Assembly (NCBI RefSeq): GCF_004331435.1
Contig: NZ_SJKA01000001.1
Location: 124,001-188,000, forward strand
Origin: Kribbella sindirgiensis
GTDB taxonomy: Bacteria; Actinomycetota; Actinomycetes; Propionibacteriales; Kribbellaceae
DNA: 64,000 nt
Direction of reading: 5' to 3'
A program made the position numbers and the translations under genes. Below the pieces are notes generated by a model. The model saw only the letters and a list, made by a program, of their open reading frames with translations. It did no database searches and was not told where the DNA came from. Shown here piece by piece: positions 51,701 through 60,424 of this stretch. The first letter of the stretch is position 1, and each line of letters starts with the position of its first letter.

Positions 51701-52360
51701 GAGGACCGCGACCGTCGTACCGGTGCCGTCGAGGCCCTGGGCCCAGGCTTCCGGCGCGCCGACCTGGGCCACGCTCTCGGCCAGGCTGGCCTTGACCTTG
51801 CCGTCGAGGAACACCTTCTGGATCCCGGAGTTGGCCGTGATGCCGGACCAGAACTGGGAGGCCTCGGCCTTGTGCGCGGACAGGCCGAGACCGCCGATGC
51901 TCTCCAGCGTCGCGCCACGGTCGGCGTGCTGCGGGGTCACCGCGGCGGCGCGCACGCCCGGGCGGTACTGCACAATCAGCGGGATCGATTTGACCGACGC
52001 GTCGTCGTACCCCTGGTCGACGAGCGATGTCACATTGAAGAGCTCGGGGTCGAGACGGCCCGCGGCAAGGTACGGCAGCGCGACGTCCGGTACGACGTGC
52101 AGGTCATCGCCGACCTGCTGGATCTGGACGCCACCGGCGTTCCCGGCCGCTTGCTCGACTTCGGCGGTCGGCGGACCGCCCGCCGTTTCGGTCAAGGTGA
52201 CCACGTCGCCGGTGAGGAGCGTGACGCGGTGGGTCGACTGGGTGGGTGGCGCGGCATCAGGTACGGCGACGCCGTCGGCCTGCGAGGGCGTCGTCGTGAC
52301 CGCGGCGAAGGCCACGAGTACGGCGAGCCCACCGGCGACGGCGCGGGCGGATCGGGACAT
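48722..52360 (-). CDS. secreted subtilisin-like (S8) serine protease, multidomain
   Basis: 1212 aa from ATG 52360, chosen because it gives a Sec signal peptide (1-29). A pro-region (~40-205) precedes the S8 domain with Asp221 (VLDTGID), His253 (GHGTHVA), oxyanion Asn349 (AAGN) and Ser424 (SGTSMATPHVAG). Beta-sandwich and PA-like domains follow (~450-870; VGKDVRGKAALVTASDA), then C-terminal Ig-like beta domains to ~1212 (SYDDGATWQAAPL). The size is typical of large actinobacterial extracellular proteases. Divergent from a regulator gene across repeated GGCATG sites. Confidence 0.92.
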   Translation of the reverse strand: MSRSARAVAGGLAVLVAFAAVTTTPSQADGVAVPDAAPPTQSTHRVTLLTGDVVTLTETAGGPPTAEVEQAAGNAGGVQIQQVGDDLHVVPDVALPYLAAGRLDPELFNVTSLVDQGYDDASVKSIPLIVQYRPGVRAAAVTPQHADRGATLESIGGLGLSAHKAEASQFWSGITANSGIQKVFLDGKVKASLAESVAQVGAPEAWAQGLDGTGTTVAVLDTGIDQTHPDVAGRIAETKSFVPGETTEDVNGHGTHVASTVAGTGAASDGVEKGVAPAAQLAIGKVLNDGGSGAESWIIEGMEWAAHRAKVVSMSLGSTEASDGTDPMALAVDKLSAETGALFVIAAGNYGRVGGIGSPGAAASALTVGAVDNNDERAYFQDMGPRLGDATVKPEIVAPGVGVLAARAAKSSGTGYYKSLSGTSMATPHVAGAAALLVQKHPDWTGEQVKAALVSTAKPLAGETAYQVGGGRLDVPAAAFGKITATATRDFGLHTWPHGDDAPVERTITYTNLGDTAATLDLSTDVTSDGTTPAPAGLFALGSAQVTVPANGTASVTVTATPNLATPGLTYSGTVVAMQDGKQIAQTAVGLVMEPERYDLNVHATGRDGKPAGGFLTLYKYGDQFVSTLEIDPATGTVAKQRLEPGVYAAYSWLPVDGQDGVALVGNPHLVIGKNTDLALDARKANPITLSTPLPGEDVYRRSGWYHDSGIGGDYATFLGQYVPTPVVTKVYAAPTGAVPGGVYDFSSRWRRTSPLVSMTVDFKQLHPLLQRGSKRWDGKATLTTAYVGAGAAEDYVGKDVRGKAALVTASDAVTPSARATAARDAGARLLIVVNNGAGKYYDLAGGTDLPVYSLTAAEGEPLIARGNVRLRVLGTEAPPYLYDLVKAYTGALPADLRYAPRSGELATVVNRFVGPTGELAFESRADCRIGFWPPCLQVTEPIHLGTQRIDFVSTQAGTDWYEQTNHPRGWEQRGERHIYTPRSVQTNSWFAPAARPRVGSGYWNPRRSGDFFAVNVPTTSSGDQGVTGSMDDESTVETRLFQNGTLLRKSSFQAVQTGVPATSGWADYRFEMDTARPEVWKLGTKTKSAWDFRAQTTESSDWVYLPLIQLDYHLATDLNGAFAGGSRQRIGLSAFQFTGVEGAGKVNGATLEVSYDDGATWQAAPLSRAGAEWAATVRLPKGVSYLSLRATATDDAGNKVSQEVIRAAAIR

Positions 52361-52395
52361 GGGCGGACCCTTCCTGGGGGGACCTGGCGGAACGG

Positions 52396-52450
52396 ATGGC
52401 ATGAACATGCCATGCCGCCGTAGACTGCTCAATGGCGGGATTGCGGCATG
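52396..52450. promoter_or_regulatory. repeated GGCATG operators between protease and regulator
   Basis: A perfect palindrome ATGGCATG-AA-CATGCCAT lies at 52396-52413, and overlapping inverted arms CATGCCGC (52411-52418) and GCGGCATG (52443-52450) form a second site. Four GGCATG/CATGCC half-sites occur within 55 bp in the 142-bp gap between the divergent genes. The adjacent LuxR-type regulator is the likely binder. Confidence 0.72.
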
Positions 52451-52502
52451 ACAGGTGTCCGCCAGGCCGGACTTCACCGCAGGGCCTTCGAAGGAGCGCA
52501 CG

Positions 52503-53486
52503 ATGCTCGACGTGCTGGGATTGGATGCGATCGAGGAAGGCGCCTACCGGCGGCTGATCGCGCTGCCGTCGGAGTCGTTGGAGACCTTGGCCGCCTCGAT
52601 GCAGGTGGAGGTCGCCGACGTCGCCGCTGCCCTCGACGGGCTCGAGGAGAAGGGCCTGGTGGCGCGGTCGACCGCGATGCCGGGCCATTTCGTCGCGTCC
52701 CCGCCGACGCTCGCCCTCGGCTCGCTGATCGTGCAGCGCCAGGAAGAGATCCGGCGGGCGCAGCTCGAGCTCGGGCGACTCGCGGAGCAGTACCGGGGCG
52801 TGATGGCGGATCGCTCCGACACCGACGTGATCGAGGTGGTCCGCGGCGCGCAGGCCGTGGCGCAGCGCTTCGGTCAGATGCAGCGCGGGGCGTCGGAGGA
52901 AGTGCTGGCGCTGGTGAAGGCGTCGGTCGCGCTGGTGTCCGCGGACGAGAACGTCGACGAGGACGCGGCCCTGGCCCGCGGCGTCACCTACCGGGTGGTC
53001 GTCGAGCGGGCCGCGTTCGCCAAGCCCGGGTTCGTCGACCTGGTGGCCGAGTCACTCAAGGCCGGCGAGCTGATCCGGGTCACCGGCGATCTTCCGCTCC
53101 GGCTGATCATCGCCGACCGCTCGCTCGCCTTGTTGCCGTTGGCACCTACTGCGGCGAACGCGGCCGGAGGTGCGCTCCTGGTGCATCCGTCCGGGCTGCT
53201 GGACGCGCTGCTGCACCTGTTCGACCTGGTCTGGGCGTCTGCCAACGAGGTGCTGCCTACCGCCGACGGCCCCACCGAGCTCGCCGCCGAGCGCCTCGAC
53301 GAAATCGACGCGCGCATCCTCACCCTGCTGCTCGCGGGCCTCACCGACCACGCCATCGGCGGCCAGCTCGGCATGTCGCTGCGCACGGTCCAGCGCCGGG
53401 TCAGCCAGCTGATGGACCGGGCGCAGGTCGTCACCCGGTTCCAACTCGGTCATGAAGCCTCGCGCCGCGGCTGGCTTGGCGTTTAA
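52503..53486 (+). CDS. transcriptional regulator with TrmB-like N-terminus and LuxR-type helix-turn-helix
   Basis: 327 aa from ATG 52503 (GAAGGAG 7 bp upstream). N-terminal winged helix (~5-70, YRRLIALPSESLETLAASMQ, VAAALDGLEEKGLVARS) resembles TrmB; a middle effector domain follows, and the C-terminus has a LuxR-type helix-turn-helix (ILTLLLAGLTDHAIGGQLGM, SLRTVQRRVSQLM, ~275-310). This architecture is common next to S8 proteases in actinobacteria, which it probably controls through 52396-52450. Confidence 0.88.
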   Translation: MLDVLGLDAIEEGAYRRLIALPSESLETLAASMQVEVADVAAALDGLEEKGLVARSTAMPGHFVASPPTLALGSLIVQRQEEIRRAQLELGRLAEQYRGVMADRSDTDVIEVVRGAQAVAQRFGQMQRGASEEVLALVKASVALVSADENVDEDAALARGVTYRVVVERAAFAKPGFVDLVAESLKAGELIRVTGDLPLRLIIADRSLALLPLAPTAANAAGGALLVHPSGLLDALLHLFDLVWASANEVLPTADGPTELAAERLDEIDARILTLLLAGLTDHAIGGQLGMSLRTVQRRVSQLMDRAQVVTRFQLGHEASRRGWLGV

Positions 53487-53540
53487 TGATGAGGTAGTTG
53501 TACTCATCCGCCGGACGCGGCGGGCCGATTGACTGGTGGT

Positions 53541-54128
53541 ATGAGGTTGACCAGGTACGGCGCACTGCTCGCGAAGGTACTGCTGCTGGGGTTGTTGCTG
53601 TCGGCACTGATCTGGCCGGACCTCAGTGGGATCAAGGGGAAGGCGTCGACCGCTCGCCTGGTCGTGTATCCGCTCGGCGCGATGGTCCTGCCGCTGTGGT
53701 GGTGGGCCTACGGGCGAACGCGGAGCAAGCTGCACCGCACCTTCCCGTGGTCCGCGGACCTGCTGATGACGCTGCCCTGGCTGATCGACCTGGTCGGCAA
53801 CCGGCTCAACCTGTTCGACACCATCGGCTGGTGGGACGACGCGATGCACTTCGTCCTGTGGGGCTTCCTCACCGCCGGCGTATTGCTCGCGTTCGCACCC
53901 GAAGGCCTGCCCCGCGGACTCACCGTCTTCACCGCCCTCGGCTTCGGCACCACCGCCGCGGTCGTCTGGGAGGTCGGCGAGTACGTCACCTTCGTCCGCA
54001 ACTCGCCCGAACTCCAGACCGCCTACACCGACACACTCGGCGACCTGACCCTGGGAACGCTCGGCGCCCTGCTGGCCGGCCTGATCGTCCACCGGTTCCG
54101 CCGAACTCCCTCTACTTCCAACGTATAG
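53541..54128 (+). CDS. YjdF/DUF2238-like membrane protein
   Basis: 195 aa from ATG 53541. Five to six hydrophobic segments. Conserved-looking acidic/His motifs GWWDDAMHFVLWGF (~97-110) and VWEVGEYVTF (~138-147) match the DHxxHF...WEIxE pattern of this family. Function is unknown for the family. The gene stands alone between the regulator and the GT1 gene. Confidence 0.78.
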   Translation: MRLTRYGALLAKVLLLGLLLSALIWPDLSGIKGKASTARLVVYPLGAMVLPLWWWAYGRTRSKLHRTFPWSADLLMTLPWLIDLVGNRLNLFDTIGWWDDAMHFVLWGFLTAGVLLAFAPEGLPRGLTVFTALGFGTTAAVVWEVGEYVTFVRNSPELQTAYTDTLGDLTLGTLGALLAGLIVHRFRRTPSTSNV

Positions 54129-54136
54129 CGGGTCGG

Positions 54137-54155
54137 GGGACTTGCCGCAAGCCCC
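54137..54155. promoter_or_regulatory. palindrome upstream of GT1 glycosyltransferase
   Basis: GGG-A-CTTGC-C-GCAAG-C-CCC is a 19-bp palindrome with one mismatch pair, 64 bp before the GTG at 54219 and 8 bp after the preceding stop. It could be an operator or a short terminator; the lack of a long stem favours an operator. Confidence 0.45.
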
Positions 54156-54218
54156 ACTTCGGCCCGCAGAATTGAGGTCGATCAGCTCGCGGGGAGCTGG
54201 GGGAAACGGAGATGATCA

Positions 54219-55445
54219 GTGCGTTTTGTGTTGGCAACCTGGGGATCGCGCGGCGATGTGGAACCGTTGGCGGGCCTTGCCGTGGCGTTACAGGAACTGG
54301 GCGCCGAGGCAACGGTCTGCGCGCCACCCGAGGACGATTTCGAGGCCCTGCTGGAGCGCGCCGGCGTGCCGATGGTGCCGCTCGGCCCGTCGGCGCGCTC
54401 CGTGGTGACGGCACCGAAACCCACATCGGGCCACCCTGCGTTCGCACTGGCCCCGCGGCTCGTCGCCGCGCGGTTCGAGACGCTGTCAGCCGTAGCGCCG
54501 GGATCTGACGCGATCGTGGCGACCGGTCTGATGCCGGCCGGTGCGCGGGACGTGGCCGACAAGCTCGGCATCGGCTACGTGCTCGCGGGCTTCCACCTGG
54601 GCGGGATTCCGTCGCAGCACTTCTCGCCGGGGGCACGACCGGGTACGCCGTCGCCGCCCGGCGAGACCGATCGGCGCGTGCTGTGGGAGCACGATGCCCA
54701 GCGGGTGAACGAGTTGTACGGGCCGTCGCTGAACAGCCAGCGCGCCGCGATCGGACTGCCGCCGATCGACAACGTCCGCGACTACGTGTTCACCGATCAT
54801 CCCTGGCTCGCGGCGGACCCGACGCTGTGCCCGTCGAAAGGCATGACGGACCTCGACGTCGTACAGACCGGCGCGTGGATCCTGCGTGACGACCGTCCGC
54901 TGCCGGACGAACTGGAGGCGTTCCTCGACGCCGGTGAGCCGCCGGTGTACGTCGGGTTCGGCAGTATGGCCGCACATGCGCCGAAGGACATCGCCCAGAC
55001 GGCCATCGAGGCGTGCCGCGCACACGGGCGCCGCCTGCTGCTCAGCCGCGGCTGGGCCGACCTGGCTGCCGACGGCGAGGACTGCTTCGCTGTCGACGAG
55101 GTCAACCAGCAGGCGCTGTTCCCGAGGGTCGCCGCGGTCGTGCACCACGGCGGTGCAGGTACGACGACCACGGCCGCGCGGGCCGGCGCGCCACAACTCG
55201 TCGTACCGTTGATCGCGGATCAGCCGTACTGGGCTTCCCGGGTCGCCGCATTGGGCATCGGTGCCGCACACGAGGGCCCGGCGCCGACCGTCGATTCACT
55301 GTCTGCCGCGCTCGACACGGCTCTGGCTCCGGAGACGCGGGATCAAGCCGCGAAGGTGCGCGAGTTGGTCAAGGCCGACGGTGCGACGGTAGCCGCCAAG
55401 CTCCTGCTCGACGGCGCGGCAGGAGGTCAGTCGACCGGGCGGTGA
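54219..55445 (+). CDS. GT1 family glycosyltransferase (MGT/UGT-like)
   Basis: 408 aa from GTG 54219 (GGAG 7 bp upstream). N-terminal acceptor domain starts RFVLATWGSRGDVEPLAGLA (~2-21). The C-terminal nucleotide-sugar part has PPVYVGFGSMAAH (~245) and the signature HHGGAGTTTTAARAGAPQLV (~309-328), then DQPYWASRV (~334). Such enzymes glycosylate lipids, sterols, polyketides or antibiotics. Substrate not known. It is convergent with the large helicase gene and overlaps its 3' end by 19 bp. Confidence 0.93.
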   Translation: MRFVLATWGSRGDVEPLAGLAVALQELGAEATVCAPPEDDFEALLERAGVPMVPLGPSARSVVTAPKPTSGHPAFALAPRLVAARFETLSAVAPGSDAIVATGLMPAGARDVADKLGIGYVLAGFHLGGIPSQHFSPGARPGTPSPPGETDRRVLWEHDAQRVNELYGPSLNSQRAAIGLPPIDNVRDYVFTDHPWLAADPTLCPSKGMTDLDVVQTGAWILRDDRPLPDELEAFLDAGEPPVYVGFGSMAAHAPKDIAQTAIEACRAHGRRLLLSRGWADLAADGEDCFAVDEVNQQALFPRVAAVVHHGGAGTTTTAARAGAPQLVVPLIADQPYWASRVAALGIGAAHEGPAPTVDSLSAALDTALAPETRDQAAKVRELVKADGATVAAKLLLDGAAGGQSTGR

Positions 55446-58400
55446 AGGGCGTCGACGAGCTGTGAGACGACGGCCTCCGGCGAGCGCGTCCAGTCCGTCG
55501 TCAGGACGTGGTGGACGCGCCAGCCGGTGGTGGCCAGGGCGCTCGGGTGGGTGGTCAGCCGTTCCAGGAGGGTGTCGGCGGCGACCCGCTCGGGCGTGTC
55601 CACGAGGACCGCGAGCCGGTACCCGGTGTCACCGGGAACCTTCAGCGCAAGGTCGCAGCGGAACACCGACTCGCCCACCGCGAGATCGACGGCGACACCG
55701 CGAGCCTCCAGTGCGGCAGCGAGTTGTTCGACGACCGGAGTAGGACGCACGCCGGCCGAGCGCATGGTCCGCAGGCTGTACGACGTGAGCGCGGACTTGG
55801 CAGCGACCTGATCGCCTCGGGACACGGCGGCGGCGTACCCGAGGAACCGGCGCAGCGTGTTCGCGCCGTCGTTGTAGGTGTTGGTGATCGCGTCGGGTTC
55901 GATACTGCTGACGATGACCATGTGCTCGCGCGCGCGGCTGAAGATCACGTTCAGGCGCTTCTCGCCGCCCGAGGTGTTGATCGGGCCGAAGTTCATCAGC
56001 ATCCGGCCGTCGGGTCCCGCGGCGTAGCAGACGCTCATCAGGATGATGTCGCGCTCGTCGCCCTGCACGTTCTCCAGGTTCTTCACGAACAACCCGGCGT
56101 CCTGCTCGCCGTGCGTCCGCACCTGCTCCGCCTCGTACAACGCGGCGAAGGACGGATCCTGCTCCGCCAACTCGTCCAGCGCCCGTTCGATCTCCCCTTG
56201 CTGCGCCTCGGAGAACGCGACGATCCCGAGACTCTTGCCGGTCCCACGCACCAGCAGCTCCCGCACCAGCGAAGCGATCCACCGGGCCTCGGCCGGATTG
56301 GTACGCCGGACGTACACCCCGTCGACGAGCCGAACCGCCGTGATGCTCCCGGCCAGCACGCTGTCGCACACCTCGGACACCGGCGAGTCGGCCCGCAGCG
56401 TCCACGGCGGCGCCGTGTTGGGTGGCAACCGGTCCGGAACCGTGGCCAGCTTGCCCTGGTAGAACGCCGCGTTGCTGAACGAGATCAACGCCTCCGAGCG
56501 ACTCCGGTAGTGCCAGGTCAGCATCGTCGACGCCAGCCGCAACGCGCTGATCGAGAGGAAACTGTCCTCGGTCAACGCGATCCCGACCTGTTCGGCGGCC
56601 TCGTCGTCCGCCTGGAGATCCGCCTGGAGGTCATCGGTTTCGCTGCGCACCCGGAAGTACTGCGTCGGCGGCAGCTGCATCTGGTCACCGACGACGATCA
56701 CCTGCGGCGCCCGGTGCAGGGCCGGGATCGCCTCCTCCACAGGGATCTGGCTCGCCTCGTCGTACACCACGACGTCGAACGAAGTGGTCAACGGCAACGT
56801 GTCGGACACCGAGGACGGGCTCATCAACCAGACCGGCCGCAGGACGGACACGACCTCGCCGGGAGCGCCGGAAGCGACGTCGCGGATCGACCGGTACCGC
56901 ATCACCTTGCCGAATTCGTGTTCCAGCTCGCGCCGCCCGGTCGCGAACGTCTTCTTGCGTTCGCGGTCCTCCGGCGACATACCGGTCACGCTGCGCTCGG
57001 AGTGGTCGACCTCGGCGAGGAACCGGCGCCGGACCTGGGCGACGACGACTTCCGCGTTCAGCGCGGTGAGGTCGTCGTACACCATGCTCAGCTCGCCGAC
57101 GATCGCGTCGACGCGGTCCGAGGACAGCTGCAACGGCGCCGCCGAGCGAGCCCGCTCCCACTCTGCGGCGCATACGGCGTACTCGAGCTGGTCGGGCGTC
57201 GCGTCCAACCGTCGGAGGGCCGTTAGCGTGGGAGGGCTCAGCTCCCGGATCTTGGGTTCGACAGCACGAACGACGGGGCTCTGGGACGCCAGCCGATCGG
57301 CGAGGTCGCGGAGACCGTCGACGGTCAGTGTGTCCCAGTGATCGGCCAAGAGGTCGCTGGTGAGGTCCGAGGCGTCGTCCAGGGCGTCTGCCAGGCGGGC
57401 GAGCTCGGCGGGGGCGCCGTCGTCGAGGACGAAACGCCAGTCGGGGATGCTCTTCCGGGCGGCGGCGAGTTGGTCGATCAGCTCGCGCGGATCGTCGGCC
57501 GCCCAGTCGCGGCGGGTCTGTTCGGTGTGTTCCGCGACGGCGGCCGAGGCGGAGTGGGCGGCGACCAGGTCGGCGAGGATCTCGGTGACGGACGGCTGCA
57601 CCGAACGCGCCGTACTGTCGAAGCGGCTGCGGACGAGGTTCTTCACGCGGCGCCAGTCGCCGCTGAGGAACGCGAACACGCCGCCTTCTTTGCTCTGGGC
57701 AACCTTCAACGCGGTCCGCGCGTCAGCCGGCGCAAGCGGCTCCTGCCACCCCGCGGCCTCCTTCCACGCAGCCCGCTCAGCGGCAGCAAGCTTCTTCCGC
57801 TCCGCACCGGCAGCCGACAACTCCCGAGCCACCGCAGACCGCGGAACAATCGCCTCCACCCGATCCAACGCGGCCAACGGCTCCAACAACCGCCCAAGAT
57901 GAGCCAGCGCCCGAATGTCCCGCACGGTCGCCTGCCCACCCTTCGTTCCCGGCGCCGTCTGCTCGACCGCGTCCCACCTCGCGCGGAGCTGTCGGGCAGA
58001 CGTTGTTACGTCGGCGTCCCACCGAGCGAGGTAGGCGAGCGGGCTGCGCGCCAGCACTCCGCCGGTCGACGGGTCAGCCGCCGCCAGCGCCTGCGCAACC
58101 TCTCGCACCGCCGCCTCAGCCGCGAACCACTCCTCCACAGCAGGCAGATCGGATCCCTCAGGCGGGTCCCACGCGTGATCATGCAGCGAGGCAAGCCGAT
58201 TGACGAGGTCTCGAAGGCGAGGACTGCCGGTCGCCAGCTGCTTCTCGAACGCATCCACCGTAGCCAGCAACCGATCGACCCGCGCCACCAGCTCAGCCCG
58301 CCGCTCGGTCAACGCATCCAGATCGTCCTCAGCCGCCAACCACGCCTCATACGTCTCCCGAAGCCCATGGATGAACGCCTTCTTGTCCCCCTGCGAGTCG

Positions 58401-60424
58401 TGGATCAACGCACACAACCCGTCCAACCGCCGACTGGCCAACCGCGCATGCACGACATCCAGCGCCGCCCGCTTCTGGCAGACGAACAGCACCCGCTTCC
58501 CGCGCGCGACAAAGTCCGCGATCAGGTTCGTGATCGTCTGCGACTTCCCCGTCCCCGGCGGTCCCTGGATCACGAAGCTCTCGCCCCGCCGCGCCCGCGC
58601 GATCGCCGCGACCTGTGACCCGTCAGCAGGTACGACGAGATGCCGGTCGGCAGGCGGCAGCTCCGGCAGCGCACTCCCCACCGGCCGCGGCCGGTCCGAG
58701 AACAACTGGTCGAACGACGCCGCCGACTCCCCGGTCGTCAGCAGCTCGTCATAGTCGCGAACCAGTCCGAGCGTCCGGTAGTTGAAGTTCGCCAGCGACA
58801 CCGCGCAGAGGTCGACGTCCCAGGAGTACGGCCCGCCCTCGGTGTCGAGCGAGTACACATCGGTCTCGAGCGCCGCCGGCCGCCGCGGCTCCGCACCGAG
58901 CGCGATCCCGAGCGGCAGCGACTGTTGCGCGATCTGGGCCCGGAAGATCTGCACCCCGAGCGGCTGATAGTCCGTCCGCCGGTACGAGTACGGATACTGC
59001 TTCCCGCCGAACCCGGTCGCGACGTTCCCGTGCCGGCGCCGGTTGTACGTCCGCAGCCGCGTCATCGCCCGCTGCCGCACCAGATCGATCCGCGGCTTCT
59101 CGCGTAGATGCAGCTGCAGACCCGGCTCGGTCGCCTGGATCTCCTTCGCCAGCCGCTCGTGCAACTCCCGCAGCGCGCCCGGAACCGACAAGTCGACACT
59201 CTCCGGCAGCGAGATCCCATACAGCTGCCGCAAACTGTGCCGCAGCGTCGGGTTGATCTCGGCGATCGGATCCGTGACCCGCACCGTGTACGAGTCCCGT
59301 ACACCGCGCTTCTTCGTCAGCTCCACCTTCGCCAGCACCAACGGCGACGCGAGCCGGGTGTCCCGGTCGTTCTTCAGGTCGTGCCAGCGCAGGAACGCCG
59401 GCACCAGCCGCAGCTGATCCTGCCCGTAGTCGGCGCGGTCCCGGCGTGCCGTGGAGATCAGCTTGTCCAGCGTGTTCGCGGCGTACGGCGCCTCGTCGTA
59501 CCGGATCCACTTGCCCAGCGGCTGGGCCTTCTTCAGCAGGTGTTCCGCGATGTCGTCGCGCCAGGTGAACAGCTGCTCGGAACGAATCGTCCGGACGTCG
59601 AGCATCAGCGGCACCGAGACCTCGGTGAGGTTCAGCGTCTGGGCGGTCGGGCGGAAGTTGATCAGCCGGTTCCGCCGGGAGAGGTCGAAGAGCCGGTCGC
59701 GGAGCGCGCCGAGCACCGCCGTACGCCGGTCGGCGGCGCCCTGGACGATCGCCTCGACGTCGAAGTCGAGCGGCTGGTCGCGGTAGTTCTCGAGCTGTTC
59801 GATCAGCGAGTGCAGGTCCTGCGCGCGCCGGTGCCGGTCCGGCTCGACCATTTGCGCGGCGACCGAGACGATCACCGGATGCAGGTCCGGATCCAGCCGG
59901 TACAAGTTGCCGCGGGCATCGATCAGGGTCGCGACGTCGGCCGTCCTGGACAGGTCGAGACCGCAGCCGAGCGCGAGCAGCAGCTGTCCCAGGCTGAAGA
60001 TGTCGGTGAGCTGATCGTGGTGCCCGACCACGTGCTCCCAGCTCTGCCATCCGGCGACCAGCGTCGGCGCCGCGATCGCGCCCGGAACCGGATCGGGTAT
60101 GACGATCGTCTCCTGGCCGCCGCTCTCGCCCAGGTCGAGGTCGGCCTGCCGATGCGCCACAACCTCAACGGCAGAAGGGCGTTTGCCCTGCCGGGCATCG
60201 ATCTCTTGCGTGGCGAGAGCCGGCCGGCCAGCGTCCTCGGGCGCGAATCCCAGTCTATTCTGCTCGTCGACCACGATCCGGTCCAGGCCGCGCAGCGGCG
60301 CGACCAGCCCGCGCTCGTGCACCGCCGCCGTCTCGTGGAACAGCGGCAGCACCGCCGCAAGCAACGCGTCGTTGCCCAAACCGCCCTGCGAGACGGCCAG
60401 CGCGACGAGATCCTCCGCACTCAT
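55427..60424 (-). CDS. pseudokinase + DUF4011/SF1 helicase + vestigial endonuclease fusion
   Basis: 1665 aa from ATG 60424. Residues ~30-215 look like a kinase lobe without catalytic residues: VHERGLVAPLRGLDRIVV sits where the catalytic loop would be but lacks HRD and DFG, and TDIFSLGQLLLALGCG (~140-155) matches subdomain IX. DUF4011 begins at ~241 (LRDRLFDLSRRNRLINF). SF1 helicase motifs: Walker A GPPGTGKS (621-628), DEASQ (~1218), VVGDQMQLPP, NVQGDERDIILMSV and NVIFSRAREHM. The last ~90 aa resemble the MTES_1575 nuclease fold (FRCDLAL) but with VLVDT in place of the usual IECDG. Coupled to the peptidase upstream by ATGA. Likely nucleic-acid defence or repair. Confidence 0.88.
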   Translation of the reverse strand: MSAEDLVALAVSQGGLGNDALLAAVLPLFHETAAVHERGLVAPLRGLDRIVVDEQNRLGFAPEDAGRPALATQEIDARQGKRPSAVEVVAHRQADLDLGESGGQETIVIPDPVPGAIAAPTLVAGWQSWEHVVGHHDQLTDIFSLGQLLLALGCGLDLSRTADVATLIDARGNLYRLDPDLHPVIVSVAAQMVEPDRHRRAQDLHSLIEQLENYRDQPLDFDVEAIVQGAADRRTAVLGALRDRLFDLSRRNRLINFRPTAQTLNLTEVSVPLMLDVRTIRSEQLFTWRDDIAEHLLKKAQPLGKWIRYDEAPYAANTLDKLISTARRDRADYGQDQLRLVPAFLRWHDLKNDRDTRLASPLVLAKVELTKKRGVRDSYTVRVTDPIAEINPTLRHSLRQLYGISLPESVDLSVPGALRELHERLAKEIQATEPGLQLHLREKPRIDLVRQRAMTRLRTYNRRRHGNVATGFGGKQYPYSYRRTDYQPLGVQIFRAQIAQQSLPLGIALGAEPRRPAALETDVYSLDTEGGPYSWDVDLCAVSLANFNYRTLGLVRDYDELLTTGESAASFDQLFSDRPRPVGSALPELPPADRHLVVPADGSQVAAIARARRGESFVIQGPPGTGKSQTITNLIADFVARGKRVLFVCQKRAALDVVHARLASRRLDGLCALIHDSQGDKKAFIHGLRETYEAWLAAEDDLDALTERRAELVARVDRLLATVDAFEKQLATGSPRLRDLVNRLASLHDHAWDPPEGSDLPAVEEWFAAEAAVREVAQALAAADPSTGGVLARSPLAYLARWDADVTTSARQLRARWDAVEQTAPGTKGGQATVRDIRALAHLGRLLEPLAALDRVEAIVPRSAVARELSAAGAERKKLAAAERAAWKEAAGWQEPLAPADARTALKVAQSKEGGVFAFLSGDWRRVKNLVRSRFDSTARSVQPSVTEILADLVAAHSASAAVAEHTEQTRRDWAADDPRELIDQLAAARKSIPDWRFVLDDGAPAELARLADALDDASDLTSDLLADHWDTLTVDGLRDLADRLASQSPVVRAVEPKIRELSPPTLTALRRLDATPDQLEYAVCAAEWERARSAAPLQLSSDRVDAIVGELSMVYDDLTALNAEVVVAQVRRRFLAEVDHSERSVTGMSPEDRERKKTFATGRRELEHEFGKVMRYRSIRDVASGAPGEVVSVLRPVWLMSPSSVSDTLPLTTSFDVVVYDEASQIPVEEAIPALHRAPQVIVVGDQMQLPPTQYFRVRSETDDLQADLQADDEAAEQVGIALTEDSFLSISALRLASTMLTWHYRSRSEALISFSNAAFYQGKLATVPDRLPPNTAPPWTLRADSPVSEVCDSVLAGSITAVRLVDGVYVRRTNPAEARWIASLVRELLVRGTGKSLGIVAFSEAQQGEIERALDELAEQDPSFAALYEAEQVRTHGEQDAGLFVKNLENVQGDERDIILMSVCYAAGPDGRMLMNFGPINTSGGEKRLNVIFSRAREHMVIVSSIEPDAITNTYNDGANTLRRFLGYAAAVSRGDQVAAKSALTSYSLRTMRSAGVRPTPVVEQLAAALEARGVAVDLAVGESVFRCDLALKVPGDTGYRLAVLVDTPERVAADTLLERLTTHPSALATTGWRVHHVLTTDWTRSPEAVVSQLVDALHRPVD

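Noticed and set aside
49427..52423. 998-codon open frame on the plus strand opposite the subtilase gene
   Set aside because: It is the high-GC antisense shadow of the S8 protease: extremely rich in Arg, Asp, Gly, His and Val, no domain pattern, while the opposite strand has a full catalytic triad.
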